Shown: one piece after another, positions 6,172-7,834 of the stretch
Numbering within the stretch: the stretch's first letter is position 1
Layout: every line of letters begins with the position of its first letter
Assembly (NCBI GenBank): GCA_021827225.1
Contig: JAKAXG010000187.1
Coordinates: 1-7,834, forward strand
DNA: 7,834 nt
Direction of reading: 5' to 3'
Source: Actinomycetes bacterium
GTDB lineage: Bacteria; Actinomycetota; Acidimicrobiia; Acidimicrobiales; Palsa-688
Notes under the pieces: generated by a model
Database searches by the model: none
Seen by the model: only the letters and a program-made list of their open reading frames with translations
What the model was told of the DNA's origin: nothing
Position numbers and translations under genes: made by a program

Positions 6172-7314
6172 GTGCCGGATTTGGTGGCAATCGATCTCCC
6201 CGGCGGGGAGCCGTTCGTAGAGGCCCTGCGCCGGGCGTGGGACGCCGGGCAGGCCGTGCTTCCCGTCGATCAGCGGCTGTCGCCGCCGGCCAAGGCGGCC
6301 CTGCTGGACGCGCTGGCGCCGGCGGCGGTCGTCGACGCCGGCGGGCGCACCAGGCGCCCCGGCGGCCGGCCGGTGGAACCGGGCGACGCCCTGGTGATGG
6401 CGACCAGCGGCACGACCGGGGCCCCCAAGGGCGTGGTCCTCACCCACGCCGCCGTGGAGGCGTCGGCCCGGGCCACGTCGGCCCGCCTCGGCGTGGACCC
6501 GGCCCGGCACCGGTGGGTGGCGTGCCTGCCGCTGAACCACGTGGGCGGCCTCTCGGTGCTGGCCCGCAGCCTGTGCACGGGCACCCCGTGCACGGTGCTG
6601 CCCGGTTTCGACGAGCGGGCGGTACGGGAGGCGGCCGGGCCGGACGTGTTCGTGTCCCTGGTCGCCACCGCGCTGCAGCGCACCCCGGCCGACCTGTTTC
6701 ATACCGTGGTGCTGGGCGGATCGGCGCCACCCCGGCAGCTGCCGGCGAACGTGGTGACGACCTACGGGCTCACCGAGACGGGCAGCGGCGTCGTCTACGA
6801 CGGCGTGCCGCTCGAGGGCGTGGAGGTGCAGATCCACCCCGGCTCCGGCGAGGTGCTGCTGCGCTGCCCCATGCTGCTGCGCTGCTACCGCGACGGCACC
6901 GTCCCCCTCGACGGCGACGGCTGGTTCGCCACCGGGGACGTGGGCGGCTTCGATCCCGACGGCCGGCTGCACATCTCGGGGCGCATGACCGACATGATCA
7001 TCTCCGGGGGGGAGAACATCTGGCCGGTGCCGGTCGAGGACGTGCTGCGGCTCCACCCCGGCGTGTCGGAGGTGGCCGTGGCCGGCCGGCCCGACCCGGA
7101 ATGGGGCCAGCGGGTGGTCGCCTGGGTGGTGCCGGCGGACCCGGCCAACCCGCCCCGGCTGGAGGAGCTGCGCGACCTGGTCGGCGACCGGCTGGCCCGG
7201 TTCGCGGCGCCCCGCCAGCTGGTGCTGGCCGAGTCGCTGCCGCGCACCTCCATAGGCAAGGTTCGCCGGGAACAACTGGTCCTGCCGCCCGGCGCCGCCG
7301 CAACCGGCGGGTAG
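6172..7314 (+). CDS. menE: o-Succinylbenzoate-CoA ligase (MenE)
   Basis: An ANL-superfamily acyl-adenylating enzyme (380 aa) that uses ATP to activate o-succinylbenzoate and transfers it to CoA, preparing the ring closure by MenB. The motifs are in order: ATP loop ATSGTTGAPKGV (77-88), LPLNHVGGL (119-127), LGGSAPP (181-187), TYGLTETGSG (197-206), GDGWFATGDVG (248-258), the hinge GRMTDMIISGGENI (270-283) and the catalytic lysine Lys363 in PRTSIGKVRR (357-366). The N-terminal part before the ATP loop is short, so the protein is well below the 450-490 aa of E. coli and Bacillus MenE; compact forms of about 360-380 aa occur in mycobacteria. A generic acyl-CoA ligase is the alternative, but compact size and menA next door favour MenE. 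The GTG start lies 20 bp from the menA start. Its TAG overlaps the -10-like box of the next gene. Confidence 0.93.
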   Translation: MPDLVAIDLPGGEPFVEALRRAWDAGQAVLPVDQRLSPPAKAALLDALAPAAVVDAGGRTRRPGGRPVEPGDALVMATSGTTGAPKGVVLTHAAVEASARATSARLGVDPARHRWVACLPLNHVGGLSVLARSLCTGTPCTVLPGFDERAVREAAGPDVFVSLVATALQRTPADLFHTVVLGGSAPPRQLPANVVTTYGLTETGSGVVYDGVPLEGVEVQIHPGSGEVLLRCPMLLRCYRDGTVPLDGDGWFATGDVGGFDPDGRLHISGRMTDMIISGGENIWPVPVEDVLRLHPGVSEVAVAGRPDPEWGQRVVAWVVPADPANPPRLEELRDLVGDRLARFAAPRQLVLAESLPRTSIGKVRREQLVLPPGAAATGG

Positions 7315-7317
7315 GTT
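7312..7317 (+). promoter_or_regulatory. Candidate -10 box of the aldo/keto reductase gene, overlapping the menE stop
   Basis: TAGGTT matches TAnnnT and ends six bases before the ATG at 7324, the spacing expected for a leaderless transcript. Its first three bases are the menE stop codon. I see no convincing -35 about 17 bp upstream and no Shine-Dalgarno sequence in the nine-base gap. Read-through from menE is equally possible. Confidence 0.38.
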
Positions 7318-7323
7318 GGCCCG

Positions 7324-7834
7324 ATGGACATGCCCTACCGTCACCTGGGCCGCTCGGGCCTGAAGGTCAGCGTTCTCTCCTTCGGCTCGTGGGTCACCTT
7401 CGGCCCCCAGCTGGCCGGTTCCGGAGCCGCCGATTGCCTGCAGGCCGCCCGCGACGCCGGGGTCAACTTCTTCGACAACGCCGAGGCTTACGCGGGGGGC
7501 GAATCCGAGCGGATCATGGGGGAGGCCATCCGGGAGCTGGGCTGGCCCCGCCACTCCTACGTGGTCTCCACCAAGCTGTTCTGGGGTCTTCACGACGGCC
7601 CCAACATGAAGAACACGCTGAACCGCAAGTACCTGCGCCAGGCCATCGAGGGCAGCCTGGAGCGCTTCGGCCTCGACTTCGTGGACCTGGTGTTCTGCCA
7701 CCGCAACGACCCCGAAACCCCGCTCGAGGAGACGGTGTGGGCCATGTCGGACATGGTTTCCAGCGGCCAGGCTCTCTACTGGGGCACCTCCGAGTGGCCG
7801 GCCGACGAGATCCGGGCCGCCTGGGAGATCGCCG
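7324..7834 (+). CDS. Aldo/keto reductase, Kv-beta-like (AKR6-type), 3' end beyond the window
   Basis: The first 170 residues of an NAD(P)H-dependent aldo/keto reductase TIM barrel are present; full members run to about 320-340, so roughly half is missing at the window edge. The start [21 protein letters not shown] is typical. The catalytic tetrad is visible: Asp51 and Tyr56 in FFDNAEAY, Lys84 in VSTKLFWG and His126 in FCHRND. The stretches [19 protein letters not shown] and STKLFWG...[16 protein letters not shown] recall the voltage-gated potassium channel beta-subunit group (AKR6) and its bacterial relatives. The substrate cannot be told from sequence. The gene follows menE by nine bases on the same strand, but it has no known step in menaquinone synthesis and may be an unrelated neighbour. 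The ATG is supported by the canonical N-terminus and by the TAGGTT box just upstream. Confidence 0.92.
   Translation, partial: MDMPYRHLGRSGLKVSVLSFGSWVTFGPQLAGSGAADCLQAARDAGVNFFDNAEAYAGGESERIMGEAIRELGWPRHSYVVSTKLFWGLHDGPNMKNTLNRKYLRQAIEGSLERFGLDFVDLVFCHRNDPETPLEETVWAMSDMVSSGQALYWGTSEWPADEIRAAWEIA

Noticed and set aside
6152..6190. A TTG start at 6190 that would add 13 residues to MenA.
   Set aside because: It would place the start inside menE and over the best -10 box. The MenA family reaches GARPRTLP about ten residues from its start, which fits GTG 6151.
6163..7701. A 512-residue minus-strand open frame opposite menE and the aldo/keto reductase.
   Set aside because: It crosses two well-supported plus-strand genes, is rich in His, Gly and Arg, and has no recognisable domain. 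It is an antisense shadow.
1..7834. A search by eye for insertion sequences, CRISPR repeats, tRNAs, riboswitches and toxin or defence genes.
   Set aside because: Nothing convincing was seen. The DNA is filled by core metabolic genes with uniform composition.

Overview
The window is GC-rich chromosomal DNA, with codon third positions almost always G or C and frequent GTG starts. It is packed with genes and has no gene-free stretch above about 45 bases. I see no mobile element, tRNA, rRNA, CRISPR array or long repeat. The protein sequences (the GARPRTLP start of MenA, a compact MenE, a MaoC protein very like mycobacterial HtdZ) and several TAnnnT boxes placed 6-8 nt before start codons point to an actinobacterium. 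An Acidimicrobiia-type lineage is my guess, not a proven placement.

Layout: (1) 2-295 (+), a small membrane protein, possibly cut by the window edge. (2) 339-2730 (+), a three-gene unit: a MaoC-like hydratase, menG/ubiE and menF. (3) 2747-4489 (-), menD, convergent with menF. (4) 4504-5268 (+), menH, divergent from menD with only 14 bp between start codons. (5) 5283-6151 (-), menA, convergent with menH. (6) 6172-7314 (+), menE, divergent from menA with 20 bp between starts. (7) 7324 to the edge (+), an aldo/keto reductase of the Kv-beta-like group, cut by the window end.

Together the genes encode most of the classical (o-succinylbenzoate) menaquinone pathway. MenF turns chorismate into isochorismate, MenD makes SEPHCHC, MenH eliminates pyruvate to SHCHC, MenE activates o-succinylbenzoate with CoA, MenA prenylates DHNA at the membrane, and MenG methylates demethylmenaquinone. 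MenC, MenB and the DHNA-CoA thioesterase are absent from the window and should lie elsewhere. The genes are not one operon: from menF to menE the strand flips at every gene, with 14-20 bp junctions.

The main oddities are an apparent one-base deletion in the last codons of menA, which opens its frame through most of menH on the opposite strand; a palindrome giving both menD and menH a Shine-Dalgarno-like element; overlapping opposed -10-like boxes between menA and menE; GC-rich hairpins at both convergent junctions; and a possible CTG start for menG that overlaps the upstream stop. I found no evidence of a new defence or mobile system; this is a core metabolic cluster with unusual packing.
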